A DNA stretch of 64,000 nucleotides from Helopsaltes ochotensis (lineage: Eukaryota > Chordata > Aves > Passeriformes > Locustellidae). Shown here in pieces: positions 12,340-25,060 of this stretch. The stretch's first letter is position 1. Every line of letters starts with the position of its first letter. Location of the stretch: assembly GCA_013400155.1 (NCBI GenBank), contig VXBM01000332.1, forward strand, positions 426,526-490,525. The letters are read 5' to 3'. A model generated the notes under the pieces. That model did no database searches, was not told where the DNA came from, and worked only from the letters and a program-made list of their open reading frames with translations. A program made the position numbers and the translations under genes.

Positions 12340-12545
12340 CATTGGATGCCATATTTCCATGCCATATGCCACTTAAGCTGCACCTTTATGTGTACAAAAT
12401 GTGTACCTAATTTGCATGCACAGTTACTACCATTGTAGACACAGGCACGGAGTGAGTAGGCATATTTGCATGCAATTATCTGATTTGCTTGTCCAATTGT
12501 GATGATTTGCATATGCAGATTGTGTGCACAGTTGTACATTTACAT
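12340..12545. promoter_or_regulatory. AT-rich element with three POU octamers
   Basis: ATTTGCAT, the exact octamer bound by POU/OCT factors, occurs at 12410-12417, 12464-12471 and 12505-12512, all in the same orientation. A near-match ATTTGCTT lies at 12483. ATGCCATAT is repeated at 12346-12354 and 12359-12367, and TGTGTAC at 12389-12395 and 12400-12406. A chance cluster of three exact 8-mers in about 100 bp is unlikely, though AT-rich sequence raises the odds. A POU-responsive enhancer is the leading hypothesis; microsatellite-like drift is the alternative. Confidence 0.45.
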
Positions 12546-14809
12546 TTTTTAAAAACTGGCCTCAATGCTTTATTAAAATAGCTTTAAGCTTCCTCTTATA
12601 AAATATTGAAGATCCTAGAACCCCCTCTGGCTTTGCAGTGTTATATCCCCTCAGTAAATGATCTCCACATTTTTATATTCTCTCTCGTCCAGTACTCAAG
12701 AGAGATTTAGTCTGCAGATTTATACACCCATTATTTCAAGGTATATTTGATCTTCTCCATATGCCTCTGTTAATCCACCTTAGCTGTAAGTAAAGAAAAA
12801 AAAATACCCTTGCTTAACTTTCAGAGGATATTCCACCTCTCTGAGCCTGTGTTCTCCATTTAAACCCAGATTTTTTCAATGTATTAATTCTGATGGAACT
12901 GAAAAGATTTTTTTCCTAATAGGGAATTCATCAGTTACTATGGGTAAATCTAAGACTGTAATGTGTGCTCTGGCACCACTTTAGCGTGAAGGGACCAAAT
13001 GTGTCTTTGAAAGCATCTAAAAGTTTTTTCTGAGAACATTTCGAGTAAGAGGAAAGTTGCCAGTTTGGTTCCTGTGCCTTAAATTCTTTCAGATGCGAAA
13101 TTTACTTTATCATGATTTCTTAAACATAATTCCAGCACCATGGGGCTTAACTTCTCCCACCTGTATGAGCAGTAAAATTCTGATAACTTCACTAACTGCA
13201 GCATAACTCTAACTTGGAATAAATGGTCCCTTAGTACTTGGTGCTGCACATACTTCCAGTGTCTGTGCACCCCATACTGATGAAGAATTCAGCTGGGCAA
13301 TCTGCAGTTCTGTCAGGCCACACTGAAGCTTCTGATAGTGCCTGGGCTTTAGACAATTCATTTTTAGACCAATGCATTTGTCTCGAATTCTCTCAGGATT
13401 TAAAAAATGCACCTACAGAGTTTTACATCTCATACATACATGGTAGTAAGTCTAGGCTGTTATTAAAGCCTCATACAAAAAATATAAATACTGCTTACAA
13501 GGGACTAAATTAGCCTTCAAGTAAGAGGATGAACCACCTCTAATTTTGTGCTTTCAGGTCATTCTGCAAATGTTCAGGAAATGGTTGAACAATGTTATTG
13601 TCTTGCTCCAGCATTTAGTCAAAGGCTTCTTTGGCTTAGCCTGGCTCATCCAGAATATCTTGAAGAGGGAACTCAAGTGCTAGGAATTGGAATGCTGTGC
13701 TGAGAGTGAGAAAACATAGGAGCAGCCTCTCAGGCCCCACTGTGCCTGAGCAAAGCTGTTCCAGCAGAGGTTTTGGAAAAAGTTTCTTGGTTTCAATTCC
13801 TTCCTCCTCTTTGATTTGCTTTGAAAGCACATTCCTGCCCCGGCCTAAAATGCTAACACAGACACAGCCAGTGTTATTCCTTGCTGCTGTTTCCCCTCTG
13901 CAGGCTTTTAACAGGCTCTTCCTTAGCAGGGAATTCGGTGTCTGCTGTGCAGCCAGCTGCTCCAAAGGGCTGGGAGCAGCAGCTGGCTCTGCCTGAGTGG
14001 CACCTTTATCCTTGTGGAGCCTCAGGATGCTGACACGCCGTGGGTGCTGCTGATCAGGGGCTCCTTGCAGCCCATGGGAGCAGGAGCTTTGTTTTTGCCA
14101 TGTTTTTGCTGAAGGAACAGATTCCCTTCCCTGCTCCCAGGCTCAGCTGGGAGCAGCACCATTGCTCTGCAGCCACGTGCTCTCCTCCTTTCCACCTGAC
14201 AGGTCGTGCCAAGTGGGACTTAGCTTGCCTTTAGTGTGTCACGTAATTTTAAAGTTCATTAAAATAAAATTTGAGGGTTTTTTTAATGCCCAAAATATAG
14301 CTTTTAAAGGCTAGTCAGAAATTACCTGGAAATATCCCTCTCTGTGCAGGAAATTGTATATAATTATAGCACATTACTGCCAGTCTGTGCCTGCCACTGT
14401 GTGTTACTCAGTCCCAGTTTATTTTGGGTTAGGAGGCAGGTTTCATTTTATTGTAACTCTGCTTCCAAAACATCCAGGACCCCTAAATCTCTGCAGGCTA
14501 CAACTACAGCAGAATTTTGATCATGTTTTACTTTTAGGCCTCTTTCCCAGTGCTTTGCACTTTGAACAATCATCTTTAAGCAAGTGACTGTAATTCCCAT
14601 GGATTTATCCTTAGGAAATGTACCGAGAGTCCCCTGGCATCAGAATTAATCATAGTGAATACAGAAAAATACATTTAAACCCAGCTCCAGCAGGGAACCT
14701 ACTTTGGGATAAACTATGAATTCTAGTTTACCCAGCATCCTGCTTTGCAATCCCTGTTGCACCCCTAAAAATGAAACAGGCTATAAAAGTAAAAATTACT
14801 TTTATTGTC
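12546..14809. other. Unremarkable noncoding sequence
   Basis: No gene or clear repeat is visible. The segment 13620-14230 is richer in GC and has short overlapping frames on both strands. The segment 14235-14340 is AT-rich and could be a small conserved element. A MIR-like phrase near 12835-12870 was too weak to call. Confidence 0.5.
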
Positions 14810-14815
14810 CAAGGT

Positions 14816-14848
14816 AAGAAAAAAGAAAAAAAAAAAAAAGAAAAAAAC
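14816..14848 (+). repeat. A-rich simple repeat
   Basis: The run is AAGAAAAAAG, thirteen or so A, G, then seven A. It is low-complexity adenine-rich sequence. It might be the tail of an old retroposon, but nothing upstream (14600-14810) is recognisable as one. Confidence 0.75.
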
Positions 14849-15655
14849 CCCTCAAAACATACATGGGAAGATTCAATCAGAACAGCATTTTATAATCAGC
14901 AAAGGAGGTTTTAGGACCATGTCATATATAAGGAAATGTGTAAGTTCACAGAAGTGTGGAAACTTGAGATTGAACACTTCCAACTGCAGGGGGATTGCAG
15001 TCATGATCTGAGCCTGTTCTGTAATGCAATAATAATGCACACAAACACAAAGCAGTTCCGCAATTTCAAATGAACACAAGATTTTAAAAGTGGTCTTTAT
15101 TCCCTTGAAAAGATAAAGCAACTCTTTGCTCAGTATAGCAACAGCAAAAGTGTCTCAGGTATGAGATGTTAAAAAAAAATACAGTGAGAAAATAGATCTT
15201 TCATCTAAGTGGAAGGAGGGAGTGAGGCTACATTGACCTAAATAATGGAAAGGTTTGGAACTATGAGGAAATAGATAAAAACTGATTCAGGTAAATTCCT
15301 CACATGTTCAAAGTCTGAGAGTGCAAAACCTATAATTGGAAGAATGTATTTAAAAGGCCTGGAAAGGGTGATTAAGAGGGGCTGTTTGAAGTCTGAAAGT
15401 GCCACTTTCTGACAGCAGTAGGCCTGGAATTCACATTGCTCAGGGAAAATAAGGATTGTTATAGGACACAGGCATAAACTGGTACAAACAAATGTATATT
15501 TGTCATGAAGTCTTGAGGGCTTGAAATTAGAATGAAGTGATTAAAAGTGTTTGACCACAAGGCAGTAAAATGTGCTTTTCAGTGGAAACAGTGAGAGTTA
15601 AAAGTCTAACTTGTTGAGCTGGAAAAGGGATTTTTCTGATATAGTTGTCTGTTGT
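14849..15655. other. Unique noncoding sequence
   Basis: Purine-rich, AT-leaning unique sequence. No gene, RNA or repeat was recognised upstream of the CR1 tail beginning near 15656. Confidence 0.5.
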
Positions 15656-15880
15656 GGGTCTGTGCTGTTGAATATCTTCCCCAACAGTCTGGAGGGTGGG
15701 GATGGCACACACTGGGAGTGGGGCAGCGCCCAGAGGGGCAGCGAAATCTCCACCCTTCAGGTTTGTCTAAACTCGGCTGAATAGAGCCCTGAACTGGCCT
15801 GGAACCCAACTGGAGCAAACGGCCTCCAGAGAGCCCCTCCTGGATCTTCTTCTGGGATTTGATGACTTTGTGGTTCTGTC
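15656..15880 (+). mobile_element. CR1 LINE 3' fragment
   Basis: The plus strand reads as the end of a CR1 element. 'TTGAATATCTTCC...GTCTGGAGGGTGG' resembles the C-terminal ORF2 phrase of the family (Asn-Ile-Phe...Asp-Leu-Glu). It is followed by 'GAATAGAGCCCTGA', 'CCTCCAGAGAGCCCCTCCTGG' and a GATTTGATGA-type terminus. The piece is 5'-truncated and mutated, as is usual for CR1. No open frame survives. Confidence 0.7.
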
Positions 15881-17470
15881 TTTGCTGTTTGTCTGAGCCT
15901 CCATCCCCTTGTCCATGTGCTGTTTGTGCTGAGAGGGTGCCTGGTGCTTCCGGGCTATCCTAGGCACCATTGCTGGGCAGGATGGGCTACATCAGGAGCC
16001 CACTACATCAGCTCTTCTTGAAACACAAACTTCCTGTTCTGGACCAACATTTTAAAAAGCTTGGTATTTCCCTTTCCATTGGAAAACCTTTTCTTTCCCT
16101 TCCACAGCGTGGGGGTCAAATCTCTCCTTTCTGTAACTCCACCAGGGCTAATTTGGCCGGTGTTTTTCCCTATGTCTCAGCCAAAGATGCAATTAAAAGA
16201 GGTCCTGACAAATCGCTGCAAAGGGAATTGTTTCCTCTCTAAATACACTCCCTGGGCTAAATCCTTCATGTGAGCTGCAGTCTTTTGGCAGCCCATGGGT
16301 GGCAAACACATCTGATGTCTCTTCTCAATCAGAAGACCTCATTTCAGCAGGAAATATCTGGACCTACTTCTCCTTGCTACAGCTCCCAGATATCCCCTTG
16401 TGGGTACCTCAGCAGCCATTACATGGAGCCAGTCCTGAAAGCAGGCAGTTTTTCCTTTTTTCCTTTTTTATAATGGGAGAGTTTGTTTCTGCTGAGAATA
16501 CAGTTTTTACCAGACTGCCTGCAGGACAATACAATAAAAGATTTATCCTTAATAGCATTTCACTGAAGTTTCACCACAGGAGACAGGGTTTTTTTGTTGT
16601 GCCTTTTTTTTATTATTATTTTCCCCTTCAGTTGCTATGAAAGTCTCTTCTCTTAGCTTTTTTTTTTTTTTTTTAAGAGCATAATCCCTAGATGTCCTCT
16701 GCCATCTCTCAACTGGATTTTTCTCTTTTCTTCAATCCTTTCTTATCTCTGACACACTTCTCTCCTTTTTGTTTTTGTCTCTTCTTCTATTATGTAGTCA
16801 GTGGAAATTAGAAAAGAAACTGCTTGTGAGCACAGTATCTCTGAAGTTGGACAAGGCACCAGTGGCAAAACTAACGTGAGATAGGAACTAAGCTTTGCTC
16901 AGCTGCACCTTTGTGTTTGCTTTTCTCCCTAAGTCTCTGTTAGGCACATTCTGCTCATTTACAAGCTGTGACACCATGACTCTCCTCCTCCCTTCCCTCC
17001 AGGTGAGCCCCAAGTGCACACCCATCTTCCTGCCTGCTGGAAGGTCTCCCTTCTCCAGGATCTCTCCAGGTAAGGGTCTGATCTCCCCGAGCTTGTCCCA
17101 GGAGAGGCAGCACCCTGCAGAGGGCAGATAGGGAATGGGATTCTCTGTGAAGTGCCCTCTCTTCCCAATGAGCTCAGCAAGCTGATGGAGGCACCGAGTG
17201 CCAAGTGGTTTAATTAGAGAACACAGTCCTGAATCAGTGAGATCTCTGACAATTGCCTGGAAAAGGGTCCAAAGTCCTTCTGGAGACATCTGGAGATGTT
17301 TGTACCAGTATGTGCCTCCTGATTTGGCTGGAGGGAGACTTGAGGTAATCTTCCATCTCACACCAGTCAAACCTCATCTGCCTCTTGTTTCCTGCTACTA
17401 AACAAGCAGAATGGTGCCTTCCTTCTTCCTAAAGTGCTGCAGAACTCAGGGTTGCAAAGAGCTTCTTGAG
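15881..17470. other. Pyrimidine-rich unique sequence
   Basis: No gene is supported. A T16-T17 run at about 16659-16675 sits in a wider C/T-rich stretch (16600-16800). A 160-codon minus frame (16888-17370) has no domain and lacks an ATG at its upstream end. A plus-strand acceptor-like and donor-like pair encloses 17003-17069; see findings. Confidence 0.5.
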
Positions 17471-17735
17471 CAGCATGTCTCATAATTAATTGTTATCCTA
17501 AGCTTCCTCAGGTGCCTGACTGCTTGAATATCTAAGAATTTATGGGCATTTGGTAACGTCTGAAAATGAAAAGTCTCTTTAATATGCTTATGATAAGTAT
17601 TTGCACTATTTCAGAAAGCTATTTTTATTCCACTCAGACACTTGTTAAATAACTTTTTAGAACTTGAACATTTACTGCTCATTTTATATGTGCAATAAAT
17701 CAATCAGATTTAACAAAGGAAAGAACCTGATTTGC
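17471..17735. promoter_or_regulatory. Candidate conserved noncoding element
   Basis: AT-rich repeat-free block with CATAATTAATTG, AATATGCTTATGATAAG and CAATAAATCAATCAG words and no frame. Its texture is that of deeply conserved developmental elements. It is flanked by ordinary sequence. Conservation is untested. Confidence 0.3.
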
Positions 17736-18257
17736 CCACAGCCCTGTCTGAGCACAGAGGTGCCATTTTGCAATCTAATGAAGCTTTCAGTTAAAGAAAT
17801 GAAAGGTGGGGGGGGAGACTTTGATGCTTAATAAAAATGATTCAGCATCCTCATAACTTTGACAAGTGGTGTGACTTACAAACCTTCCAGTGGAGCAGTG
17901 GAACAATAGAGTAGGAACTTACCAGTCTAGACTACAGAAGATAAACACCAACACTAAGGTATCCTCCCCAAACCCTTTGGTAAAGGGAAGGGCCCCAAGC
18001 AAAGCAATTAATATAAACAGAATATAGCACCATGAAGAAAATCCTTGCTGTGGGTTTGGACTCGTGGCAAGAAAAGATATCTACATGCACTCAGCTTTCA
18101 CCCTTGTTTAAATTACTAAGAAGATACTGAGATTGCAGACTTTTTAAGGAAGGGGCTACTGTCCTGTGTTTGTATGTGCCTGCCATAAAAATGGCATACT
18201 CCAGCATGAAGTGGCCTTCTTTGCTGCTAATGACACATTCTGTACTGAATAACCCAC
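17736..18257. other. Unique noncoding sequence
   Basis: Nothing recognisable apart from a G8 run near 17808-17815. Confidence 0.5.
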
Positions 18258-18434
18258 TGTGAGTGTGGGGAGCCCTGGCACAGGGTGCCCACAGAAGCTC
18301 TGTCTGCCCCTGGATGCCTGGCAGTGTCCAAGGCCAGGTTGAACAGGGCTTGGAGCACCCTGGGACAGTGGAAGGAGTAGAAAAAGATGATTTTTAAGGT
18401 CCCTTCTAACCCAGGCCACTCTAGGATTCTGTGG
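18258..18434 (+). mobile_element. Avian CR1 LINE 3' tail
   Basis: This is the clearest CR1 copy in the window. It runs through 'CACAGGGTGCCCACAGAAGC', 'GTCCAAGGCCAGGTTGAACA', 'GGCTTGGAGCACCCTGGGA', 'AAGGTCCCTTCTAACCC' and ends in GGATTCTGTGG, the typical CR1 3' terminus. Relative to the usual avian tail it lacks a short middle segment ('TGCCCATGGCAGG' region). It is heavily 5'-truncated and noncoding. This copy is the main support for an avian source. Confidence 0.9.
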
Positions 18435-19109
18435 TCTTCAGGAATACTCAGCATTACATGTGGCTCTAATATGGCCACAATCTTTCCTTGCACATCACTC
18501 AAGTCTTTACTGTTTCTAAAACAATGCATTGTTTTTCCTTTTACTTTCCTTGCACTTCATAGTTAATCAGTACAGAGTTTAAACAGGGATTTATATATAC
18601 ATAAAAAGAAGGGTTCCTTAACACCCCTATAAATCATCCATCCTTCACAGGCTGGGGTTATTACCAGATGGGTATCTGTCGAGGCCTGTCTGAAGAGACT
18701 CTCTGTGACTTTGATGTATTTTTCCTGTGCTGCTAACAAATGGGTCACAGCCCAGTTATGTGATTATACAACATGTTTACAGCTCCTGCCATGCTGAAGA
18801 TGCACAGAATATTGCTTGGCAGGAGCCAAGACACGCATCTTGTATGATATAAGAAGTTCTGCCTCTCTCCCTTCCATGCCTTTATATACACAAGGAACCT
18901 CACAGGGACAAAACTTCCTTGCTGTCATATTTGAGAAGGGTGGGGCTGAGTCTCACGGACCCCAAGTCTCACAATCTTTAATATGCTTTCGAGCTCATCA
19001 ACAAAAAAACATTAAAACTGTACTGCATGAAGGCTTCTGTGTTATGAAGTATCATCATCCAAACACTTTAAGTAGTATTCTATAACATAGTCTGCCATAA
19101 GTTCAATTT
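18435..19109. other. Unique noncoding sequence
   Basis: AT-leaning unique sequence. No repeat or gene was recognised. Confidence 0.5.
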
Positions 19110-19600
19110 TTACTCAATCACTTGAAATGCACTTAGGGAAATTGCTCTTTTGCTGTTTTCACAACAGCTCTGGAAGTCAGCCTCTGGTTTAATGATAACT
19201 GCTTTAATCACAGTTTGGCTTCTTTCATTTTGACAGCATTGATGTAACAAACTATTTATTTTCTGTATGTTAAATATACTATCATTGCAGTTACCAGATT
19301 TTTTTTTTCCTGGTGCACTAAATGCAGATGACAAGGTTTGCATCTCATTAAGGTAATTTGCGTGCGCATAATTTTCAGTAAACACAGTGCATGAAATCAC
19401 GGATCTTCTCTTACCAAAAGTGTCATCTGAAACTATTTGTGCTTGGTTTAGTAACGGAAGTGATTTTTCAAGCCCCACTATATATAGCAAACCATGTGCT
19501 TTCTCCAACGGGAGAGCTGGGCTGCAGAGCAAACGCAGCATCCTCGAGCAGGAATTGCATTTAAAAAATATTGTTACACCATTAGGCTGAGCAAGCTCCT
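19110..19600. promoter_or_regulatory. Candidate conserved noncoding element
   Basis: A repeat-free AT-rich block with the low-divergence look of a conserved element (for example CATCTCATTAAGGTAATTTG and GTGCGCATAATTTTC near 19340-19375). A 143-codon minus-strand frame spans 19110-19541, but its sequence is compositionally ordinary and matches no family I know. I treat the frame as incidental. A short uncharacterised exon cannot be excluded. Confidence 0.3.
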
Positions 19601-21320
19601 CTCATCTGCCCTGAATCGCCGCGTTCCTGCTCTGGGTTCAGATTCCGCAGCGTGTGCAGGAGGGAAGGATGTTTGTTCCTTCCCTGTGAACGAGGGGACG
19701 GGGGAATTCTGCCACTAATTTGTTCTGATCCTGCTGCCTCATTAGGGCAGTCTGTAAAAGATGGGAAATGTGTCCTGTGGCAGTGAACTTTCTGCATGGA
19801 GCTGTTAACACAGTAAATAGCTCAGGAGGAGGGAGGGAGACAGCTGGAGCACATTGTGTTTCATAAAGACTATACCGGGACCTTGAGTCTTCATTTAACC
19901 CATCACTGAGGTGACAAATATCCACTGCTTTGCTGCTGGGTGATGCTGCTGCTGCTTGCCTGTTAATTTATCTGTTTTCAGGCTGTCTAGACATTGTTTG
20001 GGTCAAAAAGTGCTGTCTCTCCCCTGCCGTGGGATTTGCCTGCTCAGCTCTTGCTGCAGGCTGCTGTGCCAAACGGGCTTTCCAGAAGAATGCTCCCTCT
20101 GTCTGGATGGCTTATTAACAGGACTCCAAATGGATGGAGAGGGTTTCAATCAGGCTAAGGCTTCCTACAGATAAAGTTTATTTTAACTTCTTCTCTCTAA
20201 AAATACACTGGCAGGAATAAATAATTCAAATACTTTGGGTTTTTTCCCCCCTTGTGATTAAAAATCTGCCTATAAGAGTCCTTGAAATGTTCTCTTAAGA
20301 GGTTCAGGCAGGTTTTGGATGGTCCAACCCCAGACTAAACTAAATGCCAATGTGGGGCCCATGCTGTGCCTTTGCTGGGGTGGTTCTGACACAGTTCTTA
20401 TCTGAACCCCTTGCTTTGCTGCCAAATAAGTATTAAAAAATACTTTTAAAATCATACTTCAAGTTAAGTAAAGCTACTGCTGAATACCTCAGTGTCCATG
20501 TATTTCTTGAAAAAACTTTTAGAGATGTCGTCTTTTGGGGAACTCAGCTGCAAGGAGGTTTTTTATGTGAAAAAAAATCTTCAGCTCTCTACCCAAATTG
20601 TAGCCATGAGGGTCTCAGTCGGATTCAGTAGGAGGTAACCAGAAGTTTCGTAAAGCAAGAATCCTGTTCACTATAAAATAGTGTTGTATTGCATTCTATA
20701 TTCAATATCAGCATTGATTTCCTAAAGTCAGAATATTGTCCTGTCTCGGACTTAATGAAAAATCTTTTTTTTTGGGACAGAATAATGGAGTTTGGATCAA
20801 TTGAAATATTTTGGAGGGACTGCAAGGGCTATGAGAATCTTTTTCTGATCTTTGAAGAAGTCTCCCAAACCAAGGCACACTACATGATGGTGAGAGCTTT
20901 GGGTCCCATGTTTCCTGTTCCCATTTCATTGCATCAGTCAGCCTGACTTTATCTTCCAAGAATTATGGTTTCCTCACACCATGTGGAACCCACCACTTGT
21001 TATTGCTCCAACACAGGGCATAGGAAAGGTCACCCAGCTAGGGGATCTGTAGGGAAAGATGGGGTAATCTGTGTTAGGGTCCATTCTTTTATGTGTGTAT
21101 GCTGCTGTGTATTCAGCAGAAATACTTCAAATTTTTCTTCTCTTTTTGTGCCTAAATTCACATCTATGCATAAATACTTCTGATATATGAAAAAATTTGA
21201 GGAAAAGAAATCTACCCTCACTAGAAAATAATCCTCCCACCCTCTCTCCTGGTTTACAGGTGAGCACATGGGCTGTGCCTGCTTTCTTAATGGGTGGAGA
21301 TCCCTTCTGAACTGGCAAAA
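19601..21320. other. Unremarkable noncoding sequence
   Basis: No gene or interspersed repeat recognised. A short GCT-rich run lies at 19940-19957. The stretch 20590-20790 is AT-rich and may be a small conserved element. Confidence 0.5.
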
Positions 21321-21378
21321 TTCTGCCAGAGGTCCCTAGCTCTGCCCTAAGTCCCTAATTCTGCCGTAGGTCCCATAG
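21321..21378 (+). repeat. Degenerate 19-20-bp tandem repeat, three copies
   Basis: Copies at 21321-21340, 21341-21359 and 21360-21378 share TCTGCC..(T/A)AGGTCCC(T/A)A. They differ at several positions, so the array is old. It lies in no gene. Confidence 0.7.
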
Positions 21379-24300
21379 AGGGAGAGGGATGTTGTTGCTG
21401 AAGAGGAACCCCTCAGGATTTTCAGCTGATTTTTGGAGGACAGGTCTCCATTTTCTCCCATCTGTAAACTCCCCCAGCTCTTTGCTGCAGAGCACTGTGA
21501 GCAATTCTTTGCTGGCCGTTCTCTTACTGGACAAGAGCTCGTGACCCTGGACCAGGCTCCCAGTCGAGGTGGAGCTCGGACAGACCGGACTGACCTCAGC
21601 AAGGTCCTGCTGGAGCCCTGGCTCTTGGCCACTTGGAGAGCACCCAACCCCAGGCTGACCAGAGCTCAGGCAAATGTGCCCAGGCCCCAGCAATTAACTC
21701 TTAGAACCCAGCTCTGAGAAATTGAATTGCTCCAGGCTTTTATCCTCTACTTGCTGGCAATGATTAGTGCCTTTTGCTAGGGAGGTGCTGGGGGGAGCAA
21801 TGGGAGCAGCGTCCCTTTGGAGGAACAGAAATTCCCAGCAGTGTCACCCCGGCTGGCTTTAAGTCACTCTCACTGTGAGATTCTCAGGCTTCACATCTCT
21901 TCTCACAAAGCAAGGACTACAGAGAATCTTTGTTCTAAATTTTCTCCTCCCTCCCCATTGAAATTTACAACAAAATGTCATGGAAATACAAGTTTTGTTG
22001 AAGCTTACTACTACAAAGCTGAAATTTTAGGCTAAGCTAGACCAGAAAGTTCCTCTTTTTCCATGACTAATTCTATATTTTTTCATAGAATTTGCATAGG
22101 TTTTCTGTAATTGCTGCAATCATTGTGGTATTTTTAATGGGAGCACCTTCCAAACTACAAACTAAATAGAGAAGTAGTTTCTGTGATTTACCTGTAGATC
22201 TACAACTAAAGGATTTTCCCACTATCTTATTTACTCTAAATGAGTGGGCTCAAGAAAGAAAGCTGCCTTTATCTTCCAGATGATGGTATAAGACTTTTAT
22301 TCTCAGGATTTCAAAGCTTCTCATGCAACTTCTGAGCTGTGGGCTCTGTAACTGAGTGGTGTCTCTCACTGAGGCAGGGAATGAAGTGAGGTTTAAGGAG
22401 CGGAAATTGTGGGGGTAGGAGTGACGCTCAGAAAAATTAAGGGTCCCAGTATCTTTTCAACCCACCTACGTCTCTGACCTTCTGCCATATCATTTACCCG
22501 TCTCCTGCTTGAGGCATCTTCCAGAATCCTATTCCTGACTGCATTAAAAATCTCATCCTTCTCTTCCCCTTCACTCCCCAGGCCAAGATGTGCCTCTGGC
22601 ACTGTCTGAGCCTGCAGAGGACTCCCAGCTCAGCATTACCGGGGGAGCCACCTGGGCAGGCGCTGCTGGCTTCGTTTCATGTCAGAGATCTCTTGCCGTG
22701 CTCAGGGCTGATCTACTGCAGTCATGATTTTAATGACCTTCCTCTCTCTAAATCAGATGCTAAGGGCAATGAGTGTATTTCACTTCTCCCATTTGTAATT
22801 AGCCAGCAGCAAACCGAAGTCAGGCGGTGTTTTCCTGCTGCCTTGGCAGGGCCTGGGAGGTTCAGTCCTGCTCGCTTTTGGAGGCATCCAACTAAACACT
22901 GGCCCCCTGAGCTCACCCCCAGTTGTGCCAGGGATCTGTGGCAGGCTTGGGACAGTCTCCCTGTGCATGGGGAAGGCAGCCAGAAGTCAGGAGCAGAGGA
23001 GGAGATGGAAGAAGTGGGTCCAGTCCCTTGGCCTGCCAGGGACTTCCCGCCTGACTGTCATCCAGACACTTTATCCTCTTGTGTTTCAGTTCTCTGTCTC
23101 TAAGCCAGGGCAAACAGTGATTTCATACTTCTCTGTGGTGCCATGAGGAACTGTAATATCCCCTGAATTCTGTGGGAGAGATGAATGGGTTGGTTTATAC
23201 ACAGAGCCTGCAGCTGTAAGAGCAGATACTGCCTTCAGTGCCTGCGGGATCTGAGACCAGCAACGTGTTGGTGATCGTGGTGGGCTCTGGAGATGGGATG
23301 TGTTCGGGGCCTGTTGCTGCTGTTGGGTTACACATTACAGAGCACAAAGTTCTGCTTCCCAAGCAGAACAGCAAGTGATTCCTGATACTCTGCTGTGATT
23401 CCTTGGGCAGTCCAGGAGCCTGGGCAGACATTCCTTTGTTCAGCCCCACAAGGTGGATATCACTTGGATGGCAGTGTTGATAGTGAGCAGCATTAGATGT
23501 GGACTCATCACTTCTTGCTTTAGGTGCATTTAAACATGTACAGGATATTCCAAATCATTCTGTGGGGAAGTTGTCAGTTTGATAGGTACATTGTGTTCCT
23601 TTTTAAAAAATAAAATATCTATTGATGGCACCTATGAAGTGATTTTCCCCCTTATCTCAAAGCTCAGAGGCAGTCGGTTCGAAAGCTGCTGATCTCAGCT
23701 CAGCAGGTGATTTTGTTTGATTCATCCTGTGCTGTTTTGTCTGCTCAGGTTCCTGACAGCTTGCTGTCTAGCACACAGGCAGCTTCCTCGCTGTACCTGG
23801 GGGACAGACACTTGATGCCAAACTGCCCTCGTGGAGGAAGCACCTTTCATCTCTGCCTGCTTCAGTTGAAGCTGGCAGCCCTCACGTGAAGAGAGCTGCC
23901 CTGCCAGCCCTCGTGTTCCTCAGCATCTCAAACCAGTGATAGTGCCATGCTCCCCTTTCCACCTGAGAGGATAGAGTGAGATAACAATTCTGTCAGAACA
24001 TGGTAAAAGTTTCCGAAAGTGGAAACACACGGTAAAAATTGTTTGATTCTCTAGCCACCACTTGAAGCTGATAGAACAAAAAAAGCCTGTGGAGGCATGC
24101 AAATATTTTGGGGTGCTGGTAAAACACTGCACCCATTGAAAGTTTGTCCTCTTCCCTTCTGGTAGTCTACTGGTCTTGCAAAAGGGAGGCCTGCTGCAAT
24201 CTTTGAAAGTTTTAGTTTCTTTTTCACTTTTTGAGGTGAAGTATCCTCATTATGCCCAGACTCAAACTGAAAGACAAATGAAGGAGATTTTGCCATCAGG

Positions 24301-25060
24301 ATATTTTCCTAGATATACTTTTACTTCAGTCCCTCACACAAACTGTGTTTACTTGTAACCCTCTGATGGCCAAACACCAAACTGGAGCTCAACCTTGCTG
24401 TTGCTCTTTGCCGCTGATATTTTTGTTCCTTTGTTTATTCCATCTGAAGTCAGTTTATAGTTCAACCCACTTCTGTTCCTGCTGGAGTTTTTGCTCCATA
24501 AACTCTATGCCTCCCTGGCTGAAAAGTCAACAGTTACTGCACTTTCATTTCCTCCTCTGAGGGTGAATCATAACCAAGCAAGGGCTGCAGGAGCAAACAC
24601 AAAAGGAGAAAGAAATAAGGCTGTGGATCAGCTCCTCCAGGCAGTGTGAGTTCCTCAGGTTGCCCTTTACTAATGCAGCCCATGAGCTGAACCTGAAATC
24701 GTTTCCTTCTGAATGGCTGAAATAAAGTGACCCTTGAAGGTTTGCTGGGTGATTCCAGGCAGATGAACTCGAGGTTTCCAAGCGGAGCAGCCTCCAGCAC
24801 TGCCCTGGCTGCTGCTTGAATGTACCTTTTGCCCTCACCTACAGCAGCAGCAGATGGGCTTGAGGACCTTGGAGGCCCTTCCAAGCCTCTCTCCATGTCC
24901 TCCAACCATTTGGAGTGACATCCAAACATGCAGCAGAACCTGAGCCCCTGGCTGGGACTGTGATGTTCGTGGGTTTCTGAATCTCCCCGTTCAGAATCAG
25001 CTTCTGCACTGAATGAATGTATACGGCCTTAGCAGCAGCTTTCCCAAAAAGGATCTTTCA
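21379..25060. other. Mixed unique sequence
   Basis: No supported gene. The region alternates GC-rich patches (21480-21720, 22580-23060) and AT-rich ones (22040-22260, 22700-22830, 23500-23660) that could be conserved elements. A 171-codon plus frame (22588-23103) spans one such patch and has no domain. A perfect 12-bp palindrome TGTAGATCTACA lies at 22193-22204. A single octamer ATGCAAAT lies near 24098. Confidence 0.5.

Noticed and set aside
12835..12870. MIR-like phrase CACCTCTCTGAGCCTGTG
   Set aside because: Too short and not supported by flanking MIR sequence.
16888..17370. 160-codon minus-strand frame
   Set aside because: The upstream end lacks an ATG, no family is recognisable, and plus-strand frames overlap it.
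22588..23103. 171-codon plus-strand frame
   Set aside because: No domain, opposing minus frames in the same DNA, and an AT-rich conserved-looking noncoding core in the middle.
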